DNA of 64,000 bases, from contig JAQWXR010000030.1 in assembly GCA_029254375.1 (NCBI GenBank), forward strand, positions 1-64,000, in the 5' to 3' direction. Both the position numbers and the translations under genes were made by a program. Every line of letters starts with the position of its first letter. The stretch's first letter is position 1. The notes below the pieces were generated by a model. That model was not told where the DNA came from, made no database searches, and worked only from the letters and a program-made list of their open reading frames with translations. The stretch is from Schleiferiaceae bacterium (GTDB lineage: Bacteria > Bacteroidota > Bacteroidia > Flavobacteriales > Schleiferiaceae). Below, one piece after another: positions 1 through 8,719 of this stretch.

Positions 1-536
1 GCGAAAGATTGGCCTTGTTGATCCTTTTCAGACACATTGAAGTCTTGAGCAGGCCCCCCGAAGGCGTGCTCCCAATCAATATTTAAATCGCGGTCTTGAA
101 AGTCCAAACAGCCCTCCGAATCTGGAGCATAGAAAGCGCTGCATTTGTACTGAAAAATCGTGTGATCCTCCAACGTGAGAAAACCATGGGCAAAGCCAGC
201 AGGGATGTACAGTCGTCGATGATTTTCCGCACTGAGCACGGTGCCAAAATGTTGGCCATAGCTAGGTGAGTTTTTGCGCAAATCCACGGCCACGTCATAC
301 GCGGCGCCCTGGACGACTGAAACTAACTTAGCTTGAGCATGTGGTGGACGTTGAAAGTGCATTCCACGGAGCACACCACGATGACTCATGCTCTCATTGT
401 CCTGGACCCACAAGGTCCCAGATTTGTGACGGTGGGTTTCCATGAAGTACCCCCGTTCATCTCCAAAAACCTGAGGTTCCAATAACAGGAGTCCAGGAAG
501 GGCCTCTTTCACGAGTTCAAGTCCAAAGTGCTTCAT
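1..536 (-). CDS. rfbC: dTDP-4-dehydrorhamnose 3,5-epimerase (3' end outside window)
   Basis: This enzyme (RmlC) epimerises C3 and C5 of dTDP-4-keto-6-deoxyglucose in dTDP-L-rhamnose synthesis, a precursor of surface polysaccharide. About 178 codons are visible; the last residues lie beyond base 1. Reading from the ATG at 536 gives the cupin family pattern: an N-terminal FGDERGYFMET, SHRGVLRGMHFQ with the catalytic-region His, a VVQGAAYDVAVDLR strand, then YIPAGFAHGF and FQYKCSAFYAP. The start codon overlaps the stop of the phosphatase gene upstream (ATGA), so it is the last visible gene of mtaB-suhB-like-rfbC. Other rhamnose genes are not in the window and may follow outside it. The family assignment is firm; the pathway role is inferred from the family. 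Confidence 0.93.
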   Translation of the reverse strand, partial: MKHFGLELVKEALPGLLLLEPQVFGDERGYFMETHRHKSGTLWVQDNESMSHRGVLRGMHFQRPPHAQAKLVSVVQGAAYDVAVDLRKNSPSYGQHFGTVLSAENHRRLYIPAGFAHGFLTLEDHTIFQYKCSAFYAPDSEGCLDFQDRDLNIDWEHAFGGPAQDFNVSEKDQQGQSF

Positions 537-1342
537 GTGGTAAAATGGCGTTGTGTCCACGAAACTAACGTCGACTGTGCGTGAGGATTGCCTGCCACGA
601 TTTGGCGAGCATGTATGAGTTCAAAATCAGTTTGAGCCTGCCCAGAAAAGTCAGAGACCTGACCGCCCGCTTCGCGAACAAGTAGGATTCCCGCGGCAAC
701 ATCCCAAGGGGCTAGCCCATGCTCGAAGAAGGCGGCAAATCGCCCCTGGGCGACCCAAGCCAAATCCGTGGCTGCTGAGCCAAAGCGACGCACGCCCCGT
801 GAACCCTGAAAGCATGCTCGCAGGACCTGGAGGTAGGCTTCCATGGCTTCAAAGTCATGGTAAGGGAATCCTGTAGCTACGAGGCCTTGGCTTATTTCGG
901 GTCCATCATTGATCTGAAGGCGATGGCCGTCGAGCCAGGCCCCTTGCCCGCGTTCTGCCCAGAAAAGCATGTTTTGACCTAATTCAAATACGGCTGCCCA
1001 AAGAAGTCCTTCGGAGTCCATCAAGGCGACAGATACTGCATATGGGGGAAGGTTGTGAATGAAATTCGTAGTCCCATCGAGGGGGTCAATCACCCAATTG
1101 TACCCTTGGTCCACCCATGGATAGTCACCCTCTTCCCCAATGACACCTGAGCCGGGAAGGATGGTCTGAAAGCCTGACACAAGGAATTCCTCCGCCTGAC
1201 GATCCACATAACTCACGAGGGAGTTGAGGCTTTTGCTTTCGACCTGACCGGCATCAAATTCAAGACGTTCGCCTTGGATCCAATGTCCAACTTTTTGAAC
1301 ATGGGCGAGGGCATCTTCCCGTTGACCCTGGGTCCAGGTCAT
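533..1342 (-). CDS. Inositol-monophosphatase-family phosphatase (SuhB/CysQ-like)
   Basis: This 269-residue Mg2+-dependent phosphatase belongs to the IMPase/FBPase superfamily. The metal-binding signatures are visible: GEEGDYP near residue 70, WVIDPLDGTTNF near residue 85, and the C-terminal LAPWDVAAGILLVREAGG near residue 210. Length is normal for the family. The substrate cannot be read from sequence: inositol-1-phosphate, PAP (CysQ) and sugar phosphates are all possible in this superfamily. It overlaps the mtaB stop upstream and the rfbC start downstream by four bases each. Position next to a dTDP-rhamnose gene would fit a sugar-phosphate substrate, but that is inference. Confidence 0.9.
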   Translation of the reverse strand: MTWTQGQREDALAHVQKVGHWIQGERLEFDAGQVESKSLNSLVSYVDRQAEEFLVSGFQTILPGSGVIGEEGDYPWVDQGYNWVIDPLDGTTNFIHNLPPYAVSVALMDSEGLLWAAVFELGQNMLFWAERGQGAWLDGHRLQINDGPEISQGLVATGFPYHDFEAMEAYLQVLRACFQGSRGVRRFGSAATDLAWVAQGRFAAFFEHGLAPWDVAAGILLVREAGGQVSDFSGQAQTDFELIHARQIVAGNPHAQSTLVSWTQRHFTT

Positions 1343-2682
1343 GAGGCGACGGAATTTCTCTCTTGAACCGGGTGGACATCTACGCCTTCATGGCTACCCC
1401 ATTCCCCGAGTAACACGTGTTCCACCGTTCCCGCGCGGTCCGCATGATATACGCTTTGAACGCGGATGTAATTCTCCGTATAGCCGAACATGAGACCTTG
1501 GCGATCGGCCTCTTCCCAGAGGACTCGTCGGATGCTGCCGCGGTGGCTGAGGGCAAAATTTTTCTGTTTTTGAGCGGAAAGTAGACGCAATCGATGGTTG
1601 CGTGCCTTTCGCTCCACTGGAGGGATTACGCCGTCAAAGTCGATGGCTTCCGTTCCTGGGCGCTCCGAGTAGGTGAATACATGAAGATATCCAATGGGGA
1701 GGCTCGCCAAGAATTGGTAGCTATCAAGAAAGTGTTCTTCGGTCTCTCCGGGGAAGCCTACAATGACATCCACCCCAATACAGGCGTCTGGGGTACGAGC
1801 CAAAATGGCTTCAACCCGCTGTTGATATAGTTCCCTTTGGTAACGCCGCTTCATCTTCCCTAAAATTTCATTGTTTCCACTCTGGAGCGGGATATGGAAG
1901 TGGGGGACAAAACGCTGACTTTGCGAAACAAAGTCAATTACTTCATTACTCAAGAGGTTGGGTTCAATACTAGAGATTCGAATTCGGTCCAATCCGTCCA
2001 CTTCATCTAAGCCATGTAGAAGGTCGATAAAGTGATGATCGTGGCGCTTGTTAGCAAATTCGCCTTTGCCGTAATCACCAATATTCACCCCGGTCAGGAC
2101 GACTTCTTGGACGCCGCGTTGGACCAAAGCCCGTGCTTGTGCAACTGCCTGATCTAGTGGGGCAGAGCGGCTGACACCTCTCGCCATGGGTATGGTACAG
2201 TAGCTGCATTTATAGTCACATCCGTCCTGTACTTTGAGAAATGCACGCGTGCGATCTCCCAAACTGTATGCGGCTTGGTAATTTTCTACATCTTGAATTT
2301 CACAAGAATGAATAATCGCTTCATTCTGCTTGGTTAAATCACTCAGGAATTGTCGGAGGTGTAATTTTTCTTGGGCACCAACAACCAAATCCACACCTTC
2401 CATCGCCGCGATTTCAGAAGGGCGCAATTGGGCATAACAACCCGTAACCACGATGAATGCTCCGGGATTTGCACGAAGAGCCTTGCGGACTATGCTTCGG
2501 CACTCTACATCCGCTTGATTAGTCACAGAGCAGGTGTTGATGATCACCACATCGGCTCCTGCCTTCAAATCGGTCAATGTCATTCCGGCCGACTGAAGGT
2601 CGCGCGAAATAGTGCTGGATTCTGCAAAATTTAGTTTGCAGCCCAGCGTGTGAAAAGCGACTGATTTTCCTGAAAGGCCCAT
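1339..2682 (-). CDS. mtaB: tRNA t6A37 methylthiotransferase MtaB
   Basis: This radical-SAM methylthiotransferase adds a methylthio group to C2 of N6-threonylcarbamoyladenosine at tRNA position 37. The 447-residue protein has the expected order. An N-terminal UPF0004 domain carries LGCKLNFAES, INTCSVT and VVTGCYAQ, whose cysteines hold one [4Fe-4S] cluster. A radical-SAM core follows with CDYKCSYCTIPMARG near residue 155, then a C-terminal TRAM-like region. LGCKLNFAES marks MtaB rather than MiaB. It is divergent from the peptide-binding lipoprotein gene, with only 41 bases between start codons. A promoter-like box sits 4 bases before its ATG. tsaC at 22.4-23.3 kb makes the t6A substrate. Confidence 0.94.
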   Translation of the reverse strand: MGLSGKSVAFHTLGCKLNFAESSTISRDLQSAGMTLTDLKAGADVVIINTCSVTNQADVECRSIVRKALRANPGAFIVVTGCYAQLRPSEIAAMEGVDLVVGAQEKLHLRQFLSDLTKQNEAIIHSCEIQDVENYQAAYSLGDRTRAFLKVQDGCDYKCSYCTIPMARGVSRSAPLDQAVAQARALVQRGVQEVVLTGVNIGDYGKGEFANKRHDHHFIDLLHGLDEVDGLDRIRISSIEPNLLSNEVIDFVSQSQRFVPHFHIPLQSGNNEILGKMKRRYQRELYQQRVEAILARTPDACIGVDVIVGFPGETEEHFLDSYQFLASLPIGYLHVFTYSERPGTEAIDFDGVIPPVERKARNHRLRLLSAQKQKNFALSHRGSIRRVLWEEADRQGLMFGYTENYIRVQSVYHADRAGTVEHVLLGEWGSHEGVDVHPVQERNSVAS

Positions 2683-2686
2683 CGCG

Positions 2687-2694
2687 CGAATTTA
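2687..2694 (-). promoter_or_regulatory. Candidate -7 box of mtaB
   Basis: On the minus strand this reads TAAATTCG, one base off the Bacteroidota -7 consensus TAnnTTTG. It ends 4 bases before the mtaB ATG, the spacing seen at many other starts in this window. No clear -33 TTTG partner was found. Confidence 0.45.
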
Positions 2695-2711
2695 CGGCTT
2701 TTCATCGGTGC

Positions 2712-2719
2712 TATCTTTG
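2712..2719 (+). promoter_or_regulatory. Candidate -7 box of the peptide-binding lipoprotein gene
   Basis: TATCTTTG matches TAnnTTTG fully and ends 4 bases before the ATG at 2724. The box lies in the same 41-base divergent gap as the mtaB box. Transcription from it would start at about the ATG, predicting a leaderless mRNA. Confidence 0.6.
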
Positions 2720-2723
2720 ATGC

Positions 2724-4394
2724 ATGGCCAGACAATTTCCTCGCTACCTATTTTTATTGACTCTACTTTCTATTTGGCTCATGCTTGGCTGCCAATCTCA
2801 TACAGAAGCGGGCGAAGGGATCGTATTTCGATACAATGAACCCAGTAATATTAGCTCCCTAGATCCAGCTTTTTCTAGAGATCAAGCACACTCTTGGCTT
2901 TCGAGACAACTCTTCTCGACCCTAGTCAAAAGTGATTCGCTCTTGCAGCCGGTTGCAGACCTAGCCACAGAATGGGCAGTCAGTGAGGATGGCTTGAGGT
3001 GGACCTTCACACTCAGGTCGGATGCATTCTTCCATGAAGACCCTTGCTTCCCCTCCGGAAAGGGACGACGGGTACAGCCCGAAGATGTTATTTTTTCTTT
3101 GGAGCGATTAAAGGACCCACACACAGCAAGCCCTGGCGCTTGGGTGCTCGAGAATGTAGCCCAGCTTTGCACGACGGCTGCGGGGCAAGTTCAAATTCAA
3201 CTTCATCTAGCGGATGCGGCATTTTTAGGTCGCTTAGCCATGCCCTACTGTGGAATACTACCCGCCGAAGCGCTGGCGTATTATGGGCAGGATTTCTCTA
3301 GTCATCCGGTAGGCTCCGGTCCGTTTTACCTGAAAGCTTGGGCCCGTCAAGAAAAGCTCGTGATGCGAAAGCATCCCCGCTACTTTGGTCGGGATCAGCA
3401 AGGGAATAAACTCCCATACTTGGAAGCTGTATCTGTGCGGTTTATCCCAGATCGCCAGGCCGCCTTCTTAGAGTTTGTGAAAGGCAATCTAGATTTTGTG
3501 AGCGGCGTGGACGCTTCGTATAAGGATCAATTATTCACCCAAGACGGGCTTTTGCAAACGCGTTGGCAGAAGGAATTCCATCTGCAGAAGACGCCATTCT
3601 TGAATACGGAGTTTCTAGGCATCCGTCAGCATAATCCTCAACCCGCGTACTTAGGAGATCTGCGGGTTCGCCGGGCGTTGAACTACGCTATCGATAGGAA
3701 AAGCATGATGCGCTACCTCAAAAACACCATCGGAATCCCGGGGTATGGAGGTATTTTACCAGCGGGCATGCCAGGTTTCCAATCGAAGGAGCGGTGGGAA
3801 GCCCGCGCTGCGAATCCATGGGAATTTGATCTGGAAAAGGCTCGGGCTGAACTTCAGGAAGCGGGAATTCTCGATGCCCAGGGGCACGCATCCCCTGATT
3901 TGGAACCCATCGTGATCTCAACAACTGCGAGCTATCGCGATATCTGCGAATACATTCAAAGTGCATGGGGAAGATTAGGTCTTCCCGTGCAAGTCAATGT
4001 CATGCCCTCTGCCGCCTTTCGTGAAGATAAATCTCAAGGCCGCTTGGCCGTCTACCGAGCGAGCTGGATTGCAGATTACCCTGCGGCTAGTAATTATTTT
4101 ATGCTCTTTGAATCTGGTTATGCTGCCCCGAACGGACCCAATGCGTCTCAGGTGGCCTCTGCAGAATATGATGCGCTCGTTGGCGCATTGGCAGAACAGG
4201 AGCGCAAAGGGAATGGAGAAGAGGCTGCCTTTGAAATTGATCGTTGGCTCCACAATCAGGCTCTTTTTGTCCCGCTATTTTACGATGAAAGTGTGCGGGT
4301 GTTTCGGAAAGAATGGGTAGGTATTGATGCCCACCCAATGAACATCCTTGACCTCAGTCAGGTTCGCCGTCGAATTGAGCCGTTTCCCAAGTGA
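2724..4394 (+). CDS. Peptide/oligopeptide-binding lipoprotein (SBP family 5)
   Basis: This 556-residue family 5 extracellular solute-binding protein resembles DppA/OppA. The N-terminus is a lipoprotein signal (hydrophobic run to LMLGC, lipid-modified Cys near residue 23). The mature part has family features: FRYNEPSNISSLDPAF, LATEWAVSEDGLRWTFTLR, PEDVIFSLERL, VGSGPFYLKAW and DLRVRRALNYAIDRKSMM. Such proteins capture peptides for an ABC importer, but no permease or ATPase gene lies nearby, so this one is an orphan here and could bind something other than a peptide. Its 3' end overlaps the convergent EEP-family gene by 41 bases. Confidence 0.88.
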   Translation: MARQFPRYLFLLTLLSIWLMLGCQSHTEAGEGIVFRYNEPSNISSLDPAFSRDQAHSWLSRQLFSTLVKSDSLLQPVADLATEWAVSEDGLRWTFTLRSDAFFHEDPCFPSGKGRRVQPEDVIFSLERLKDPHTASPGAWVLENVAQLCTTAAGQVQIQLHLADAAFLGRLAMPYCGILPAEALAYYGQDFSSHPVGSGPFYLKAWARQEKLVMRKHPRYFGRDQQGNKLPYLEAVSVRFIPDRQAAFLEFVKGNLDFVSGVDASYKDQLFTQDGLLQTRWQKEFHLQKTPFLNTEFLGIRQHNPQPAYLGDLRVRRALNYAIDRKSMMRYLKNTIGIPGYGGILPAGMPGFQSKERWEARAANPWEFDLEKARAELQEAGILDAQGHASPDLEPIVISTTASYRDICEYIQSAWGRLGLPVQVNVMPSAAFREDKSQGRLAVYRASWIADYPAASNYFMLFESGYAAPNGPNASQVASAEYDALVGALAEQERKGNGEEAAFEIDRWLHNQALFVPLFYDESVRVFRKEWVGIDAHPMNILDLSQVRRRIEPFPK

Positions 4395-5424
4395 GATCCG
4401 CCCACAAAGGGTGATGGTCGCTGTCTGTTTGTATCAATCGTTTCATTCCAACACAGCGGATAGGGTCCTCCAGGAGAATCCAGTCAATCCGCAGAGGGAA
4501 GCCCCAAAGCCCGTCAAATGTAGAGCCAAAGCCACGTCCACGGGCAGTAAACACATCGGTCCAGGCACTCATTCGGTAGGCAGTATTGCTACTCGGGGCG
4601 TCGTTGAAATCACCCATCCAGATCAATTCTGGTCCTTCGGAGGACTCCGCCCAAGCAAGTAATTGATCCACTTGCTGTGCGCGGATTTTGGCAGTTCGGG
4701 TGAGCCGCCATGCACTTCGAAATAGTGACGTTGAAATGCCGGCAGAATCGCTCTCTGCTTCGGCCTCTCGGGCGACAAAGGTGGTGGTCACAAGATGCAC
4801 ATTGACCACGCGAATCATCCCATGAGGCCCTTGAATATCGGCCCATACAAATCCGCGATGGCCAGGATAGCCTGCTTTGAATTCTTCAAAGTTCCAGGAT
4901 AGGATAGGATACTTTGAATAAATCTGAAGTCCCTGGTCCACATGTTTGGTATGATGGGGATAGCGCGCCTCCAAGCTTCGCTGAGGCCCAGAGTTTAAGC
5001 GATTCTCTTGAATGGCCAAAATATCGGCATGTAGGTCCAATGCGGCCTGTTGCATCCGTGCTTCGGTTAGCTCGGGTTCCGTCCAAGTAGCATTTCGCCA
5101 TTGATGCACATTCCAAGTGGCCACGCGCAAGGAACCTTCGAGTTCGGGTGCTGTATTGACGTGCACCCAGCCTCTAATTTGGGGCCAAGTGGCAGCGAGC
5201 ACGAGAAGGCCGAGCCATGCGGAAGGCCGAAATTGGCTAGCAGCTAGGATGGTCCATGCTAGATGCCACAGAAAAAATATGGGCCATGCTAAGGCTAACG
5301 GGGCTAGCCAGGGGAAGGGATTTGGGGCCATGTAGAAGCCCAATAAGGAACCCAAGGTAAAGGGTCCGGCAAGCAGGTGCGGCCAAACGGATAGCCAGCG
5401 AAGCCAGGCTTTAGTTTTTGCCAT
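4354..5424 (-). CDS. Membrane-anchored endonuclease/exonuclease/phosphatase-family protein
   Basis: This 356-residue protein has an N-terminal membrane part (about residues 10-85, two to three hydrophobic helices) and a C-terminal EEP-fold domain. Catalytic signatures are ATWNVHQWR near residue 104, ILAIQENRL near residue 135, WMGDFNDAPSS near residue 270 and TDSDHHPLWADL near the end. The fold hydrolyses phosphodiesters (nucleic acid, lipid or sphingomyelin-like substrates), and the target here is unknown. The start lies within the last codons of the rhomboid gene upstream (14-base overlap), so it is the last gene of the mutL-rhomboid-rhomboid block. The 3' end overlaps the convergent peptide-binding gene. 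Confidence 0.85.
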   Translation of the reverse strand: MAKTKAWLRWLSVWPHLLAGPFTLGSLLGFYMAPNPFPWLAPLALAWPIFFLWHLAWTILAASQFRPSAWLGLLVLAATWPQIRGWVHVNTAPELEGSLRVATWNVHQWRNATWTEPELTEARMQQAALDLHADILAIQENRLNSGPQRSLEARYPHHTKHVDQGLQIYSKYPILSWNFEEFKAGYPGHRGFVWADIQGPHGMIRVVNVHLVTTTFVAREAEAESDSAGISTSLFRSAWRLTRTAKIRAQQVDQLLAWAESSEGPELIWMGDFNDAPSSNTAYRMSAWTDVFTARGRGFGSTFDGLWGFPLRIDWILLEDPIRCVGMKRLIQTDSDHHPLWADLTWETAQFDGEPD

Positions 5425-6241
5425 AACGGGTTAAAAATTCTTTTTCCGGGACCGTCAGCCCTTCATAGCCAACCCGTGAAATCTTCTCCAGAATGTGATC
5501 TAAATCAAGGGGCGACTTTCTAACAGCGTGAAGGGCTGAGCGGCTTTGACGAAATATTTTTTTTCGCTTCAAGCGCAGTGAACTATCTAGCCACTGGGGG
5601 TTTTTGGCCAACATCCACCCCAGAGCGGCCCCGCCCAAATGGGCAATGTTGCCTCCGGCATTCGGACCTTGTAAGCCAGAAATACTGATAAGCAGTAGGA
5701 GCAGACTGATGGCCCATAGCGGCAGCCGAAGGACGCCAAACACATAGACTGCTAGCTTTGGGGACATTCGGGTCGCTGCAAAGAGCAAGGCTAAAACTCC
5801 GCCCGAGGCCCCCATCAATGGAGGCCAAGTAGGATAGAATATACTACCGAGTGCATAGGCGATTCCGCCAGCTAAGATGCCTAAGGCGAAAAGCCGGGCC
5901 ACTTGATGATCCTTCCAAAATGTTTTAAGCATGTGCCCGGCAAAGTAGAGCATCAGGGAGTTGAGCAGGATGTGCATGACCCCGTAGTGCATAAATCCAT
6001 AGCTGATTAGGGTCCAAAATTGACCAATGTTCCACGACTGGAACGCAGGAAGGGCAACATAGCGGAGTAGATTCGTCTCAACGGCGACCTGACTAAACCA
6101 GCCGAGCGCTTCTGCGATGGTTTGAATGACGAAGCATAGGAGGAGGATGAAAATCCAGCGATGAATCCAGGATTCTCTGATCCATGCTTGGATTTCGCGA
6201 ATCATGGCTGATTGATTTCTGGTCGAAAAATCAAAGTCCAT
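5411..6241 (-). CDS. Rhomboid-family intramembrane serine protease (first of a tandem pair)
   Basis: This 276-residue protein is predicted to cleave transmembrane segments of other proteins inside the membrane. The nucleophile Ser is in LMGASGGVLALL and the partner His in NIAHLGGAALGW. The conserved helix-2 segment HILLNSLMLYFAGHML is present. A soluble C-terminal tail of about 60 residues (KRKKIFRQSR, then VPEKEFLTRYGKN) follows the membrane core and resembles the tail on many Bacteroidota rhomboids. It starts 3 bases after the second rhomboid gene and overlaps the EEP-family gene. Substrates are unknown. Confidence 0.9.
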   Translation of the reverse strand: MDFDFSTRNQSAMIREIQAWIRESWIHRWIFILLLCFVIQTIAEALGWFSQVAVETNLLRYVALPAFQSWNIGQFWTLISYGFMHYGVMHILLNSLMLYFAGHMLKTFWKDHQVARLFALGILAGGIAYALGSIFYPTWPPLMGASGGVLALLFAATRMSPKLAVYVFGVLRLPLWAISLLLLLISISGLQGPNAGGNIAHLGGAALGWMLAKNPQWLDSSLRLKRKKIFRQSRSALHAVRKSPLDLDHILEKISRVGYEGLTVPEKEFLTRYGKN

Positions 6242-6244
6242 GCC

Positions 6245-6937
6245 TCAGAATCGACGAAATTGTTTTTGCTTCCAGAATCGCAAGAGCAGGAAACCAAAGA
6301 GCATGCCGCCAATGTGAGCAAAGTGAGCAATATTGCTTCCTGGGCTTGAGAAACCTGAAAACAGTTCAAAAGCCCCATAAAACATGACAAAGTACTTGGC
6401 CTTAATGGGCATCAAGAAGTATATATAAATGCGCTGGTTAGGATAGGTCATTCCGAAGCCCAGGAGCAAACCAAAGACCGCTCCAGATGCCCCCACCGTG
6501 GGGATCTTCAACATGTAATTAGCGATTTGGCCAGATTGTATGCTGCCAAGGACTTGGTATTCATTCAGGTAGCCGTAGTATTCGAACATGTTAACGCCTA
6601 AGTGGCATAGTGCCGCTCCAAGGCCCGTCACAAAATAGAACGTGAAAAATCGTTGGCTCCCCCAAAGGTTTTCGAGTGAAACCCCAAACATCCAAAGCGC
6701 GAACATATTTCCAAAAATGTGTCCCAAACTATTGATATCATGAAAAAAGAGATGGGTAACCAGTTGGTAAGGTTGAAATTCCGAAGATTGGGGCAAGTAC
6801 AAACCAAACATGCCGATGAGGTCAATGCCCATTTGAGCAAAGACGATACTAGCAAAGTAGGCCAAGCCATTAATAATCAGAAGATTTTTAATTACTGGAG
6901 GAAGGAGTGAAAAAGATCGTCTTTGGAACATAATCAT
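6245..6937 (-). CDS. Rhomboid-family intramembrane serine protease (second of a tandem pair)
   Basis: This 230-residue rhomboid has the catalytic Ser in TVGASGAVFGLLLGFGM and the His in FAHIGGMLFGFLL, with LGHIFGNMFALWMFG as the helix-2 motif. I set the start at the ATG at 6937 because it overlaps the mutL stop as ATGA. A longer in-frame version to 7006 would run deep into mutL and has no family support. A second ATG two codons in (6931) is also possible. It lacks the soluble C-terminal tail of its neighbour, so the two copies are not simple duplicates. Confidence 0.9.
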   Translation of the reverse strand: MIMFQRRSFSLLPPVIKNLLIINGLAYFASIVFAQMGIDLIGMFGLYLPQSSEFQPYQLVTHLFFHDINSLGHIFGNMFALWMFGVSLENLWGSQRFFTFYFVTGLGAALCHLGVNMFEYYGYLNEYQVLGSIQSGQIANYMLKIPTVGASGAVFGLLLGFGMTYPNQRIYIYFLMPIKAKYFVMFYGAFELFSGFSSPGSNIAHFAHIGGMLFGFLLLRFWKQKQFRRF

Positions 6938-8715
6938 TGAAATTGAGCAGAGAGGGCTTCGCCATCTAAAATACGGGCAATCGCCTTGCCTTGAGCATTC
7001 ACCCATGGATTGTCTAGGGCAAATAATTCATCGAGTAGGGCGGGTAGATCGGTCGCCTGCGGCATGGACTTTTTATACGCCCAGTTTGAAAGCCATTGAT
7101 TGATTGCCTGCTGCAAGGCGTCTTCTGTGTGCTCCGGATGGGCCGCAAGAATGGACTCCAACCATTCCATCGCTTCGGAAGGCTCTAGGAAGTATGGTCC
7201 TGCGACTAAACGACGTTCGCCTTCCTCTTCGGTCCACTGGAATCCCAGGCGTGGAAGGATATCGACCCATGCTTCCCAGCGGCTGGTAGAAGGGAGGTCT
7301 AGGACTTCGGGAAACAACCAAGTTTGTGCCGTAATACCCTCACCGAGTTGCAAAGCCGCTGCAGTTTTTTGCTGGAATATATGTCGACGAGCCCGAGGGA
7401 CATGGACCGTAACAAGTCCGTTTTTCAGCGAGGCTATGGCAAAATGCGGAGGGAGTAAGAGGCAAAAGCTTGCCGGATGCACGCCGGATTCTGGCGTTTC
7501 TTCGAGAGGTTCCCAGGCCAACGAGGCTTGGCTTGCGGCCTCGGTTCGAGGCGGTGCAAAGAAGTCAAAACTTTCCTTGGCTGTCCCGCGCTGTCCGGAA
7601 GTTGAGGGCGTCCGAAACGGATTGTAATCTGGATTGACATGAACTTTTGGGGCTTCTGGCTGGCTCGTTAAATCCCAATTCACATGGTGTTGAAGATTTG
7701 TCTCGAAGTCTAAGGTGGGTGTTACCTGATGTATACCCAGCGCACGCTTAACGGCGCTCCGAAGGATGGCGTAGATCACGCGGTCATCTTCAAACTTCAC
7801 CTCGGTTTTGGCAGGATGAACGTTTACGTCGACTCGGTCGGCAGGGACTTTCAAATAAAGGACATAGGCAGGATGATGCTCCACGGGCAAGAGACCCGCG
7901 AAGGCTTCCGTCACCGCTTTATGAAGATAGCCACTACGTATCGGTCGGCGATTGACATAGAGATATTGGTCCCCCCGTGTTTTACGCGCGTGCTCAGGCC
8001 GAAGAACAAATCCATCGCAGTGGACCACATCTGTTTTTTCCTCTATTGGCACCAAGCGCTCATTGGCTTTCCGACCCAAAATTTGCGTGACGCGTTGGCG
8101 AGGGTTTCCTGCTTCGAGTAACCAAACATCTTTCCCATTATGCTTGAGAATTAACCGTGTCTGGGGCTGGGCTAATGCAATCGAGGTAAAAGTTTCGGAG
8201 ATATGCCGAAATTCAATCGTGTCGTTTTTCAAGAACTGCCGCCGCGCGGGGACATTGAAGAATAAATTTTTCGCTGTAATTGCGGTACCGAGGGCGCCGG
8301 CTACTTTTTTCGGGGTACCGAGCTTTCCGCCCTCGCAACTTAATTCGGTGGCCGCGGGTTCATCCGCGGTTCGGCTTTTAATATTCGAATGGGACACAGC
8401 TGAAATGGAGGCCAAGGCCTCACCACGAAATCCCAGGGTATTCAGGGCAAATAAATCGTCTGCCGAACGGAGTTTGGAGGTCGCGTGCCGCGCAAATGCG
8501 GACGGTAGATCATCAGCATCTATTCCGCTACCGTTGTCAATGACTTGGATGGAGGTTCTGCCAGCATCGTGTATCAAAACAGTGATTTCCGTAGCGCCGG
8601 CATCCAAAGAATTTTCTATGAGCTCCTTGACAATCGATGCAGGCCTTTGGACGACTTCGCCCGCGGCAATTTGATTGGCAACCTCTTCAGGTAAGTGATG
8701 AATACTAGGAGGCAT
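6934..8715 (-). CDS. mutL: DNA mismatch repair protein MutL
   Basis: MutL couples mismatch recognition by MutS to strand removal. Motifs of the GHKL ATPase are LPEEVANQIAAGEVV at the N-terminus, ENSLDAGATEI, DNGSGID and TLGFRGEAL. The transducer domain has NVHPAKTEVKF near residue 300, and a C-terminal dimerisation domain follows a low-complexity linker. The endonuclease motif DQHA(x)2E(x)4E of nicking MutLs is not visible. I chose the ATG at 8715 because homologues begin with this motif; an upstream in-frame ATG at 8739 would overlap the preceding gene by 20 bases. Length 593 residues, normal. Confidence 0.94.
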   Translation of the reverse strand: MPPSIHHLPEEVANQIAAGEVVQRPASIVKELIENSLDAGATEITVLIHDAGRTSIQVIDNGSGIDADDLPSAFARHATSKLRSADDLFALNTLGFRGEALASISAVSHSNIKSRTADEPAATELSCEGGKLGTPKKVAGALGTAITAKNLFFNVPARRQFLKNDTIEFRHISETFTSIALAQPQTRLILKHNGKDVWLLEAGNPRQRVTQILGRKANERLVPIEEKTDVVHCDGFVLRPEHARKTRGDQYLYVNRRPIRSGYLHKAVTEAFAGLLPVEHHPAYVLYLKVPADRVDVNVHPAKTEVKFEDDRVIYAILRSAVKRALGIHQVTPTLDFETNLQHHVNWDLTSQPEAPKVHVNPDYNPFRTPSTSGQRGTAKESFDFFAPPRTEAASQASLAWEPLEETPESGVHPASFCLLLPPHFAIASLKNGLVTVHVPRARRHIFQQKTAAALQLGEGITAQTWLFPEVLDLPSTSRWEAWVDILPRLGFQWTEEEGERRLVAGPYFLEPSEAMEWLESILAAHPEHTEDALQQAINQWLSNWAYKKSMPQATDLPALLDELFALDNPWVNAQGKAIARILDGEALSAQFQ

Positions 8716-8719
8716 GTGA

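Noticed and set aside
8063-8674. Plus-strand frame of 203 codons opposite mutL
   Set aside because: It lies wholly within the conserved MutL ATPase coding region and reads as low-complexity, Ser/Arg-rich sequence without a domain.
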